From Allohoeflea poritis (lineage in GTDB: Bacteria > Pseudomonadota > Alphaproteobacteria > Rhizobiales > Rhizobiaceae), in contig NZ_JAPJZH010000008.1 in assembly GCF_027889715.1 (NCBI RefSeq), positions 186,001 through 250,000 of the forward strand: a stretch of 64,000 nucleotides of DNA, in the 5' to 3' direction. Of this stretch, positions 1 through 7,225 are shown in pieces (the stretch's first letter is position 1; the number at the start of each line of letters is the position of its first letter). The notes beneath the pieces were generated by a model, which had not been told where the DNA came from, did not search any database, and was given only the letters and a program-made list of their open reading frames with translations. The position numbers and the translations under genes were made by a program.

Positions 1-1
1 C

Positions 2-412
2 ACGCTGTGCGAGGCGCTGGTGACATCCAGGGCCGCCGGCATGGATCTCAACACCGCCTATGAGGCGATCCGCATTTCGTCCGGCAACTCCTTCGTCCAC
101 GAGACCGAAAGCCAGGTGATCCTCAACGGCTCACGCGATATCAATTTCACCATGGACCTCGTGTCGAAGGATATCGGCCTGTTCCAGCAGGTTGCCGACC
201 GCGCAGGCGTTCCTCTCGAAATGAACCCGGTCATAATCGACATCTTCAAGGATGGCGAAAAGCGTTTCGGATCACGCGAATATTCACCGAATATCATCAA
301 ACGGCTTGAGGAAGCGACGGGACTCGAAATCCTGGCACCGGGCTTTCCCGCCGAGATGATCGACGACGAGCCCGAAGAGCCCGGTTACGAGATCGTGCCT
401 AAAAGGACTTAG
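2..412 (+). CDS. NAD-dependent 3-hydroxyisobutyrate dehydrogenase-family protein (C-terminal part, 5' truncated)
   Basis: The reading frame is open from base 2, so the start and the N-terminal Rossmann domain lie outside the window. The visible 136 residues match the all-helical C-terminal domain of beta-hydroxyacid dehydrogenases (NAD_binding_11 type): an EAL-x-x-x-R-A-A-G-M-D-L segment, then the FTMDLVSKDIGL block, which corresponds to the F-x-x-x-L-x-x-K-D-L helix that carries the conserved substrate-site lysine. Members oxidise 3-hydroxyisobutyrate, tartronate semialdehyde or related short hydroxyacids with NAD(P). The acidic C-terminal tail (DDEPEEPG) is not a family hallmark. It ends 60 bases before the phosphoesterase ATG chosen here. 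Substrate cannot be told from this fragment. Confidence 0.8.
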   Translation, partial: TLCEALVTSRAAGMDLNTAYEAIRISSGNSFVHETESQVILNGSRDINFTMDLVSKDIGLFQQVADRAGVPLEMNPVIIDIFKDGEKRFGSREYSPNIIKRLEEATGLEILAPGFPAEMIDDEPEEPGYEIVPKRT

Positions 413-472
413 CCGTCTCAGACTTCGAATTTCATACAAAATGCGTGGACCTTGAATGCCCGCTGGTTCACT

Positions 473-1369
473 ATGGCGCGGGGTTTCTTGTTGAAGGTGC
501 CGAACGTGCTGAAATTCATCCATCTGACGGATATTCACCTGATCAGCGGCGGCCGCCGCCTTTACGGCGTGTCGCCCGAGCGCCGGCTTCACGCGGCCAT
601 AGACAGCATTTTGGAAGAACATGGCGACGCCGATTTTGTCGTCTTTACCGGCGATCAGGCCCATTGGGGCGACGATGCCAGCTACGGCGTTCTGTCCGAT
701 GCAATCGGCCGCCTCGACATGCCGGTGAAGGTGCTGATGGGCAATCATGATCATCGCGATGTGCTGCTGAAGGTTGTCCCGGGCGTTGAGGCCGATGCCA
801 ATGGCTTTGTCCAGTCGGCGCTGGACACGGAAGCCGGCCGCTGTCTGTTTCTCGACACCAAGAAGGACACGGCGACGGATGCGGGTGAATACTGCGAGAC
901 CCGCCGCGCCTGGCTGCGCGAGCGGCTTGAGGAAAGCGACGAGCCGGCGATGATCTTCATGCATCATCCGCCGCTGAAACTCGGCCTGAAGGGCATGGAT
1001 GTCATCGATCTGCTGGACTCGGACGCCTTCTTCGACGTGCTTGAGCCGCATATCGGAAAGATACGGCATATTTTCTTCGGGCACGTGCATCGGCCGGTAT
1101 CCGGCAATTGGCGCGGCATCGGGTTCACCTGTATTCGCGGGCTGAACCATCAGCTTGCGCTCGACCTGCGCGCACCGCAAACCAGCGTGCCGGGCAATTT
1201 CGAGCCGCCCGTCTATGGTGTCGTGCTGGCGGACCGTGACCAGATCGTCGCGCATCTGCATGAATTCATGGACCGTTCGCCGCGGTTCGAGCTGGTGACA
1301 CCAGACGGCCAGGACGGTAAGGAATACAGCCTGAACATGCGGCATGGCGACTGGGACCGCATGACCTGA
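473..1369 (+). CDS. Metallophosphoesterase, CpdA-like cyclic-nucleotide phosphodiesterase family
   Basis: A calcineurin-like phosphoesterase of about 298 residues. With the start at 473 the metal-binding motifs are D-x-H in TDIH (about residues 20-22), GDQ (60-62), GNHD (90-93), HHPP after MIFM, and GHVH. This motif set is that of class III cyclic-nucleotide phosphodiesterases and related phosphodiester hydrolases. No signal peptide is seen, so it is likely cytoplasmic. The start is uncertain: TTG at 452, ATG at 473 and GTG at 497 are all in frame, none with a good ribosome binding site, and family similarity begins only at VLKFIHLTD. Whether the substrate is cAMP or another phosphodiester cannot be decided. 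Confidence 0.85.
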   Translation: MARGFLLKVPNVLKFIHLTDIHLISGGRRLYGVSPERRLHAAIDSILEEHGDADFVVFTGDQAHWGDDASYGVLSDAIGRLDMPVKVLMGNHDHRDVLLKVVPGVEADANGFVQSALDTEAGRCLFLDTKKDTATDAGEYCETRRAWLRERLEESDEPAMIFMHHPPLKLGLKGMDVIDLLDSDAFFDVLEPHIGKIRHIFFGHVHRPVSGNWRGIGFTCIRGLNHQLALDLRAPQTSVPGNFEPPVYGVVLADRDQIVAHLHEFMDRSPRFELVTPDGQDGKEYSLNMRHGDWDRMT

Positions 1370-1396
1370 TCGGATATCCAGAACGCGGCCGGAACA

Positions 1397-2500
1397 ATGA
1401 GTTTGTTGGTTTCAATTCGCAGCCTGGCCCCGACTATCGCGGCGGGAATTCTACTTTGGTGCGTTTGCGCAGGGCCGGTATCGGCCGCGGAGAACACGCC
1501 GGTTTCAGCTGTACACAAGGCAATAACCGGCTTTGTTCTTCCGGCGCACGAGACCCTCAGCCAACAAGCCAGCGCCTTGAAGGAACAAATCGGCCGGCTT
1601 TGCATGACCCCGTCGTCGGACGCACTGGACGACGTTCGGGCTACTTTCGGCGATACGGTTGTGGCGATGGCCGCGGTCAATATCGTGCGCATCGGACCGG
1701 TCCTTGAGAACAACCGGCTTGAAAAGCTCTTCTTCTGGCCCGACCGGCGCGGCATCGGACTGCGTCAGATCCAGGCGATCATCGCCAAACAGGATCCGAC
1801 CGCAACCGACCCCGCGCGCCTTGCCGGCAAGAGTGTCGCGGTCCAGGGGCTGACGGCGCTGGAATTTGTCCTTTACGGCGATGGCGCGGAAACGCTGGCG
1901 CAAATCCCGGACGGATACCGTTGCCGCCTGGCGCTGGCGATCTCGACAAATATTGACGGAATTGCCGGAGATTTGTTGACCGCGTGGAAAGCGTCCGAGG
2001 GGTTTGCATATGCGTGGCAGCATCCGGGACCGGACAATGCCGCCTTTCGCGATGAGAAGGAGGCGCTGAGCGCGCTGGTCAGCCTGTTCTCCAACGGAAT
2101 GGAATATTACGATACGATTGAACTCGGATCATTCCTGGGCGTGACGCCGGAGCGCGACCGGCCGCGCCGCGCGCTGTTTCGCCGCTCGGGCAATACGCTG
2201 CGCTTTCTTCAGGCCGGCTTGAAGAACTTCCGGCAATTCTATGAGAAATCGGAATTGGCTTCGCAACTTCCCGACGGCTCCGCCTGGATCGACGACGCGA
2301 TCGTTTTCGGCTTTCGCCACGGCATCGCCGGCATCGAATCGCTGAGCGGCACGGCGGCGGAGCTGATCGAAGACCCGCAACAGCGCTCCAGGCTTGTTTT
2401 CGTTCGCACGGTGGTTCGCGGCCTCGGCGAGAATTTCGGCATCGACATGACCGCCGCGCTCGATCTGACGGCCAATTTCTCCAGCCTCGACGGAGACTGA
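1397..2500 (+). CDS. Imelysin-family exported protein (peptidase M75-like)
   Basis: This 367-residue protein starts with a hydrophobic signal sequence ending near A-V-S-A-A (residues 1-31). The rest is a helical imelysin domain: FVLPAHETL near residue 50, then GLTALEFVLYGD and the long C-terminal helices of the fold. Imelysin-like proteins sit in the periplasm or outer membrane and are generally linked to iron acquisition; proteolytic activity is doubtful for most. It is followed two bases later by a DUF1513 gene. That pairing is the known alphaproteobacterial arrangement in which imelysin, a dihaem thiol oxidoreductase (DUF1111), a second imelysin and DUF1513 occur together. Here only the second imelysin and DUF1513 are present. 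Confidence 0.85.
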   Translation: MSLLVSIRSLAPTIAAGILLWCVCAGPVSAAENTPVSAVHKAITGFVLPAHETLSQQASALKEQIGRLCMTPSSDALDDVRATFGDTVVAMAAVNIVRIGPVLENNRLEKLFFWPDRRGIGLRQIQAIIAKQDPTATDPARLAGKSVAVQGLTALEFVLYGDGAETLAQIPDGYRCRLALAISTNIDGIAGDLLTAWKASEGFAYAWQHPGPDNAAFRDEKEALSALVSLFSNGMEYYDTIELGSFLGVTPERDRPRRALFRRSGNTLRFLQAGLKNFRQFYEKSELASQLPDGSAWIDDAIVFGFRHGIAGIESLSGTAAELIEDPQQRSRLVFVRTVVRGLGENFGIDMTAALDLTANFSSLDGD

Positions 2501-2502
2501 TC

Positions 2503-3603
2503 TTGGCTGCGCGGCATCTGGACAGGCGCGCCTTTCTGTCGGCATCCGGCACCGCGTTCGCCGCCGCGCTACTGCCTGCGCGTGCCGAGGCGCTCGTCCG
2601 CACCGACGCGGTGTTCGCATCGGCCTATGTCGATCGGTCCGGCGGTTATGGCGCGGCGCTCCTGACCGAAAGCGGAGACATCGTCGCCGAAATCCCCTTG
2701 CCCTCAAGAGGCCACGACATCACATGTCACAGCCCGAGCCGCCGTGCGGTCGTATTCGCACGGCGCCCCGGAACCATTGCCGTCACCTTCGATGCTGACG
2801 GAAAGTCCGCGCCTGGAACCATTGTCGCCACGGCCGGTCGGCACTTCTATGGGCATGGCGTTTTCAGCCGCGACGGCAGCCGGCTCTATGCCAGCGAAAA
2901 TGATTTCGAAAACGCCGCCGGCGTTGTCGGGATATACGATGCGGATGACGGCTACCGAAGGATCGGTGAGATATCCTCCGGCGGCATCGGGCCGCACGAC
3001 ATGCTCCTCCTCGGCGATGGCCGCACGCTGGTCATCGCCAATGGCGGCCTCGAGACCCACCCGGATTTCGGGCGCACGAAACTCAACCTTGCGACCATGC
3101 AGCCATCGCTCTGTTTCATCGATCGCCGTGACGGTACGCTGATCGAGCGACTGTCCCTGCCGGCGACGCTGCATCGGCTTTCGATCCGCCATCTCGCCGG
3201 CGACGGCGCCGGGGGCGTCTATTTCGCCTGCCAGTATGAAGGAGCCGGGCACCGCCGTCCGCCGCTGTGCGGCCACGCCAAACCCGGCCGGGAACTGCGG
3301 CTTTTCGATTTGCCTGAAGATCATCTGATGGGCCTGAAGAATTACATCGGCTCGATCGCCGCCAACAATGATGCCGGCACCGTGGCGGTCACCTCACCGC
3401 GCGGCAACAGCCTCCTCGTGCTCGACGGCGCAACCGGCAATGTCCTGTCACACCGCCGAATTGCCAATGTCTGCGGCATCAGCGACAACGGATCGGGCTA
3501 CCTTGCGTCCACCGGCAACGGTCTGCTTGCAAATGGCCGGCAACGCATACCCGGCTCGGATACGCACCTTTGGGACAATCACCTGGTCAGGATCGCCGGA
3601 TAG
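2503..3603 (+). CDS. DUF1513 exported beta-propeller-like protein
   Basis: A 366-residue protein starting with TTG two bases after the imelysin stop, so the two are translationally coupled. The N-terminus DRRAFLSASG followed by a hydrophobic run ending in ARAEA looks like a twin-arginine signal. The body has repeated blade-like segments (GHDITCHSPSRR, GHGVFSRDG, GIGPHDMLLL, TLHRLSIRHLA), as expected for DUF1513 proteins, which are predicted periplasmic beta-propellers. The family co-occurs with imelysin and is thought to act in iron uptake, but no biochemical role is established. No frameshift or truncation is visible. Confidence 0.85.
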   Translation: MAARHLDRRAFLSASGTAFAAALLPARAEALVRTDAVFASAYVDRSGGYGAALLTESGDIVAEIPLPSRGHDITCHSPSRRAVVFARRPGTIAVTFDADGKSAPGTIVATAGRHFYGHGVFSRDGSRLYASENDFENAAGVVGIYDADDGYRRIGEISSGGIGPHDMLLLGDGRTLVIANGGLETHPDFGRTKLNLATMQPSLCFIDRRDGTLIERLSLPATLHRLSIRHLAGDGAGGVYFACQYEGAGHRRPPLCGHAKPGRELRLFDLPEDHLMGLKNYIGSIAANNDAGTVAVTSPRGNSLLVLDGATGNVLSHRRIANVCGISDNGSGYLASTGNGLLANGRQRIPGSDTHLWDNHLVRIAG

Positions 3604-3619
3604 CGCAAAAGGATCGCAA

Positions 3620-5035
3620 ATGACCGACCGCAACGAACTGATCGGCCTCAGCGCCAGCGCCATGGTAGCGCTTCTCGACCGGGGCGCCATCTCACCGGCC
3701 GACGCACTTGAAGCGCTCGAAGCGCGGATCGCCAGGGTCGATCCGCTGATCAACGCGCTGCCGACCCTGTGTTTCGACCGCGCCCATGACAATGCGCGGC
3801 AGTTGCAGGAAAAACCCGTTCAAGAGCGCGGGCTTCTTCGCGGCCTGCCAGTTCCGATCAAGGACCTCACCCAGGTGGCCGGCGTGCGCACGACCTCCGG
3901 CTCGCTCCTGTTCAAGGATCACGTATCGGAGGCAACCGGCCTGCCCGCCCGCGTCCTTGAAGAAAACGGTGCGGTCGTCTACGCCAAATCAAACACACCG
4001 GAATTCGGCACCGGTGGCCATACGCACAACAAGGTCTTCGGCATCACCCTAAATCCGCGCGACCGGTCCCGCTCCGCGGGTGGATCGTCCGGCGGCGCGG
4101 CGGCGGCGCTGGCAACCGGCATGGCCTGGATCGCCCACGGCTCGGACATGGCCGGCTCGCTGCGCACCCCGGCAAGCTTTTGCGGCGTGGCAAGCCTGCG
4201 CCCCTCGCCCGGGCTGATCGCCTCCGACCAGCCCCAGCTGCCGTTTCAGGTGCTCGGGCAGGAAGGGCCGATGGCACGCAGTGTCGAGGACGTCGCCCTG
4301 ATGACGGACGCCATGAGCGGATTGTCCGCCGAGGCAGGTTTGTCGAAACCGGCTCCCGCTACTTCCTTTCTCAGCGCCGCACGCCAACCGAAACGCCCGC
4401 TGCGCGTTGCGGTCAGTCCGGATCTCGGCGTGACGGAAATAGATGACGAAGTCCGCGATGCCTTCAACACGGCAATCGGCGCTCTGGAAAGCGCGGGCCT
4501 GCAGCTCGAAGAAAGCCATCCGGATTTCTCCGATGCCGTGGAGGCCTTCACCGTTCAGCGCGCAATATTCTACGCAATCAAGCTCGGCGACGCACTCGCC
4601 ACGGCCGGCCATCTGTTCAACCCGCAGGTCGTGTGGAACATCGAAAAGGGTCTCAAGACCGATGCGGCCTCGATCCGCAGCGCCATGGCGGCGCAGGGCC
4701 GGCTTTTCGGCAAGGCATCGGCATTCATGCACGATCATGACCTGCTGATCTGCCCTGCGACGATCATGCCACCCTTCCAGGCCGAAGAAACCCATCCGGG
4801 CTCGTCCGCCGGTGTGCCGGTCAGCGAATATTACGACTGGCTGAAAATCGTCTATGTGGTTTCGGCCGCGACCCTGCCGGTCATAACCGTCCCATGCGGT
4901 TTCACGGCAAACGGCCTGCCGCTCGCAATCCAGCTCATCGGCCGCCCGCACGGCGAATACGAGCTGTTCCGGCACGCCCGCTACATCGAGGAAATCCTCG
5001 GTTGGGACACAGCGCCCATCGATCCGGTCGCGTGA
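3620..5035 (+). CDS. Amidase-signature family amidohydrolase
   Basis: A 471-residue amidase with the full Ser-cisSer-Lys triad: K81 in VPIKDL, cis-serine S156 in GGSSGG, and nucleophile S180 in GSDMAGSLRTPA. The 24-residue spacing of the two serines is the family norm. These enzymes hydrolyse linear amides in the cytoplasm; substrate is unpredictable, and GatA itself is unlikely because no gatB or gatC neighbours are present. The frame stays open upstream to 3368 inside the DUF1513 gene, but ATG 3620 gives the natural N-terminus (MTDRNELIGLSAS) 16 bases after the DUF1513 stop, so the genes may share a transcript. Confidence 0.88.
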   Translation: MTDRNELIGLSASAMVALLDRGAISPADALEALEARIARVDPLINALPTLCFDRAHDNARQLQEKPVQERGLLRGLPVPIKDLTQVAGVRTTSGSLLFKDHVSEATGLPARVLEENGAVVYAKSNTPEFGTGGHTHNKVFGITLNPRDRSRSAGGSSGGAAAALATGMAWIAHGSDMAGSLRTPASFCGVASLRPSPGLIASDQPQLPFQVLGQEGPMARSVEDVALMTDAMSGLSAEAGLSKPAPATSFLSAARQPKRPLRVAVSPDLGVTEIDDEVRDAFNTAIGALESAGLQLEESHPDFSDAVEAFTVQRAIFYAIKLGDALATAGHLFNPQVVWNIEKGLKTDAASIRSAMAAQGRLFGKASAFMHDHDLLICPATIMPPFQAEETHPGSSAGVPVSEYYDWLKIVYVVSAATLPVITVPCGFTANGLPLAIQLIGRPHGEYELFRHARYIEEILGWDTAPIDPVA

Positions 5036-5066
5036 CGGGATTTCTTAACGCGACCGGACCGCTAGA

Positions 5067-5083
5067 GGTTAATCCTTAACCAT
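5067..5083 (+). promoter_or_regulatory. Perfect GGTTAA-TCC-TTAACC palindrome with CtrA-like half site TTAACCAT
   Basis: Positions 5067-5081 read GGTTAATCCTTAACC, a perfect inverted repeat with a 3-base centre, and continue as TTAACCAT to 5083. TTAACCAT is the alphaproteobacterial CtrA half-site; the classical TTAA-N7-TTAA spacing is not met (here N3). It lies about 75 bases upstream of an envelope lipoprotein gene, a plausible CtrA target class. CtrA binding is inference. Confidence 0.35.
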
Positions 5084-5155
5084 ATCCTTCATGACAATTT
5101 TAAGGGATGGCCGTCATCCTTGGAGCACGTTCAGTATGTTCCTCGGTGCGGTGCT

Positions 5156-5557
5156 ATGCGCAAGACAGTCTTTTCGATTCTGATCGTGGCTCTGGCCAGC
5201 CTGCCGCTTTCCGGCTGCGCCAACCTCTTCGGCATCGGCTCCTATTCGTCGAAGGTAAACTACAACGACACCAAATGGTGCGTGCCGCGCAAGCTCAAGC
5301 GTGTGCTCAACCGCGTCTCACGGCGCTACGGTACCGTCACTGTCCATTCGACCAAGCGCTGGTGGTTCGAGAACTGGCGCAAGGGCGGCGCCCGCAACTC
5401 CTACCACCTGAACTGCCAGGCGGTCGATTTCTCCGTACGTGGCGATCCCAAATCGGTCATCGCCTTTCTTCGCGCCCAGCGCGAGGTCGGCGGCTACAGC
5501 TATTATGCCCGCACCGGCCACTATCACATCGACACCGGCCCGCGGCGCACCTGGTAG
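5156..5557 (+). CDS. Lipoprotein with peptidase M15-type (YcbK/DUF882-like) domain
   Basis: The 133-residue product begins MRKTVFSIL and has a lipobox LSGC with lipidated Cys21. The mature part carries the zinc-ligand pattern of the M15/DUF882 D,D-carboxypeptidase-like fold: SYHLNCQAVDF (H84 and D91) and GHYHIDTG (H122 or H124 with D126). It probably acts on peptidoglycan at the inner or outer membrane surface. A TTG at 5120 is in frame, but it would place 12 residues before a normal lipoprotein signal, so ATG 5156 is preferred. The next gene is an L,D-transpeptidase, so this is a small cell-wall remodelling group. Catalytic activity versus binding only cannot be told. Confidence 0.8.
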   Translation: MRKTVFSILIVALASLPLSGCANLFGIGSYSSKVNYNDTKWCVPRKLKRVLNRVSRRYGTVTVHSTKRWWFENWRKGGARNSYHLNCQAVDFSVRGDPKSVIAFLRAQREVGGYSYYARTGHYHIDTGPRRTW

Positions 5558-5576
5558 GCCGGATCGGGCGCAGCGT

Positions 5577-5598
5577 AGTCGGCCAACCGTGGCCGGCT
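5577..5598 (+). terminator. Possible stem-loop downstream of the M15-type lipoprotein gene
   Basis: Bases 5577-5585 pair with 5590-5598 (nine pairs, one of them G-U) around the tetraloop ACCG. It lies 19 bases after the stop codon at 5557. No run of T follows, so if it terminates transcription it is not a canonical intrinsic terminator. Confidence 0.35.
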
Positions 5599-5599
5599 G

Positions 5600-5630
5600 T
5601 TGACCAAAAACGTCTTTTACGCATTAAATA
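5600..5630 (+). promoter_or_regulatory. Candidate sigma-70-type promoter for the L,D-transpeptidase gene
   Basis: TTGACC at 5600-5605 is followed, after 17 to 19 bases, by the AT-rich ATTAAATA at 5623-5630, about 75 bases before the ATG at 5703. The -35 element is a good match; the -10 element is only approximate. Assigned by eye. Confidence 0.35.
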
Positions 5631-5702
5631 GCCTCCATGTGACGAACGGCCGCACCGGGCGGGATGCGGCATGCCGGCAACGACCGGCGCATGGAGGATC
5701 AA

Positions 5703-6344
5703 ATGGAAAGGCGTAGCCTATTGAAGGGCGCCGTGGCGACAGCGGCCGGTTTGAGCGTACCCTTTATCTGGACCGGCGGCGCGCAGGCGCAGCAATCGAA
5801 ATATTTCAAGGGCGCAACCAACGACGGCGCTCACACCTATCCGAACACCAACTTCAAGTCGATCGACCCGCGCTGGCACCGACAGATGGTGAAGTACTTC
5901 TCCGACGAGCCGCAGGGCACGGTCGTTGTCGATACCCGCAACCACTATCTTTACTGGATCTGGGAAAACAACACGGCGATGCGCTACGGCGTCGGCGTCG
6001 GGCGCGAGGGTTTCCAGTGGTTCGGGCGCGCCAATGTCGCCCGAAAGGCGCGCTGGCCACGCTGGGTCCCGCCCGCGGAGATGAAGAAGCGTCAGCCCGA
6101 ACTGCCCGATTCAATGGAAGGCGGCCCGAGAAATCCGCTAGGCGCGCGTGCGCTTTATCTGCATGGCAAGGGCGGCGGCGACACGGGCTATCGTCTGCAT
6201 GGCACCGCCGAGCCCTGGTCGATCGGTTCGAACGTCTCGTCGGGCTGCATCCGCATGTTCAACGAAGATGTCATCGATCTCTACCGGCGCGCGCCGGTCG
6301 GCACGGCGGTTCTCGTCCTGGAGCACATTTCCGACAGGGCATGA
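5703..6344 (+). CDS. Exported L,D-transpeptidase (YkuD domain)
   Basis: This 213-residue protein starts MERRSLLKG with a twin-arginine-like motif and a signal peptide ending near AQA (about residue 29). The YkuD catalytic signature is present: H166 in YRLHGTAEP and the S-x-G-C-x-R segment SSGCIRM with nucleophile C182. L,D-transpeptidases form 3-3 cross-links in peptidoglycan or attach proteins to it. The start at 5703 is fixed by GGAGG at 5693-5697; an in-frame ATG at 5691 overlaps that site and is less likely. A tryptophan-rich insert before the catalytic core (WFGRANVARKARWPRWVPP) is common in the rhizobial ErfK-type branch. Confidence 0.9.
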   Translation: MERRSLLKGAVATAAGLSVPFIWTGGAQAQQSKYFKGATNDGAHTYPNTNFKSIDPRWHRQMVKYFSDEPQGTVVVDTRNHYLYWIWENNTAMRYGVGVGREGFQWFGRANVARKARWPRWVPPAEMKKRQPELPDSMEGGPRNPLGARALYLHGKGGGDTGYRLHGTAEPWSIGSNVSSGCIRMFNEDVIDLYRRAPVGTAVLVLEHISDRA

Positions 6345-6391
6345 GTTGAAGAAGCGCGCGACGGGGAGCGCGCAATACGGGGGAAAAGAGT

Positions 6392-6937
6392 ATGAAGAGT
6401 ATTCTCCATCTGGTGGCGATCATCGCGCTGCTTCTGTCCGGTGTGGCGCTTTCGGGCTGCAACGCGGCGCGCGCGCTGGGCGATCCCAATTCCGGGCAGA
6501 CGGACGACGCCGCCGTCGGCTTCGCCAGCATCAAGTCCGGCAGCGAGGAAAACTTCATCATGACCGCCGGCCGGCGGGTCTACTTCACGTCCGGCTCAGC
6601 CGAACTGGACGATGTGGCGCGCGAGACGCTGGACCTTCAGGCCGCCTGGCTCAACAGCCACCGCAACTGGCTGGTCAAGCTGCAGGGCTTCTCCGACGAT
6701 CCGGGCTCCGGCGAGGCGAACATCAAGCTGTCCGACCGGCGCGCCAAGGCCGTCATGGACTATCTTGCTTCAAAGGGCGTCAGCCCGCAGCGCATGTGGG
6801 CCAAGGGCTACGGCAAGGAACGGCTGGTCCGCAACTGTCCGGAGATTTCCTGCAAGGCGCAGAACCGGCGTGTCGTCGTCAATCTGCGTGAGGAGTTCGA
6901 CGCCGCGGCACCGCAATATCGGGGCAACCAGAGCTAA
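6392..6937 (+). CDS. OmpA-family lipoprotein (Pal-like)
   Basis: A 181-residue lipoprotein: the signal ends in LSGC with lipidated Cys23, followed by an OmpA-like peptidoglycan-binding domain. The YFTSGSAEL strand, the FSDDPGSGEANIKLSDRRAKAV segment and the GYGKERL / AQNRRVV elements correspond to the conserved NxxLSxxRA and QNRR motifs of the fold. It should tether the outer membrane to peptidoglycan diaminopimelate. It is not pal itself by context, as no tol genes are nearby. It follows the L,D-transpeptidase by 47 bases and ends at an intrinsic terminator, so it closes the envelope block. Confidence 0.85.
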   Translation: MKSILHLVAIIALLLSGVALSGCNAARALGDPNSGQTDDAAVGFASIKSGSEENFIMTAGRRVYFTSGSAELDDVARETLDLQAAWLNSHRNWLVKLQGFSDDPGSGEANIKLSDRRAKAVMDYLASKGVSPQRMWAKGYGKERLVRNCPEISCKAQNRRVVVNLREEFDAAAPQYRGNQS

Positions 6938-6950
6938 AGCGTGTCTGGAG

Positions 6951-6968
6951 CGGCTTTCAGCCGTTTTT
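6951..6968 (+). terminator. Intrinsic terminator of the OmpA-like gene, overlapping the end of the ACP gene
   Basis: CGGCT (6951-6955), loop TTC, AGCCG (6959-6963) and TTTTT (6964-6968) form a short G+C stem with a T run on the plus strand, 14 bases after the OmpA-like stop. The convergent ACP gene ends inside the stem: its TGA stop occupies 6957-6959. No T run exists for the minus strand. Confidence 0.6.
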
Positions 6969-7211
6969 CGTCACATAACCGGCGATCAGATTAATCGTGC
7001 CGAAATTCTCGATGGTCAGGTCATCGTCGGGAATGGATATTCCGTAGGTCTGCTCCAGCCACATGATCAGTTCCATGGTGGCTGCCGAATCCAGAATGTC
7101 GAGCTGCGGGATGAAATCATCGTCGCCGAGACCGTCCGCCTTGTTGCCGAGCGATTCCGCGAGCGCGGTGATCTTGTCGCGGATTTGCTGTCGTGCCGTA
7201 TCCGGGTCCAT
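6957..7211 (-). CDS. Acyl carrier protein
   Basis: An 84-residue stand-alone carrier protein. The D-S-x motif DILDSAATMEL contains Ser42, the expected 4'-phosphopantetheine attachment site, at the start of helix II; the helix MELIMWLEQTYGI and the acidic DDDL-T segment complete the ACP fold. It lies 14 bases downstream of the divergent E2 gene and is the last gene of the methyltransferase-E1-E2-ACP operon. It is not the housekeeping fatty-acid ACP, because no fab genes are nearby and the DSAATME helix is atypical. The likely job is to carry an acyl group supplied by E1/E2; that is inferred from context only. Confidence 0.85.
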   Translation of the reverse strand: MDPDTARQQIRDKITALAESLGNKADGLGDDDFIPQLDILDSAATMELIMWLEQTYGISIPDDDLTIENFGTINLIAGYVTKNG

Positions 7212-7225
7212 GGGTTCATATGTTC

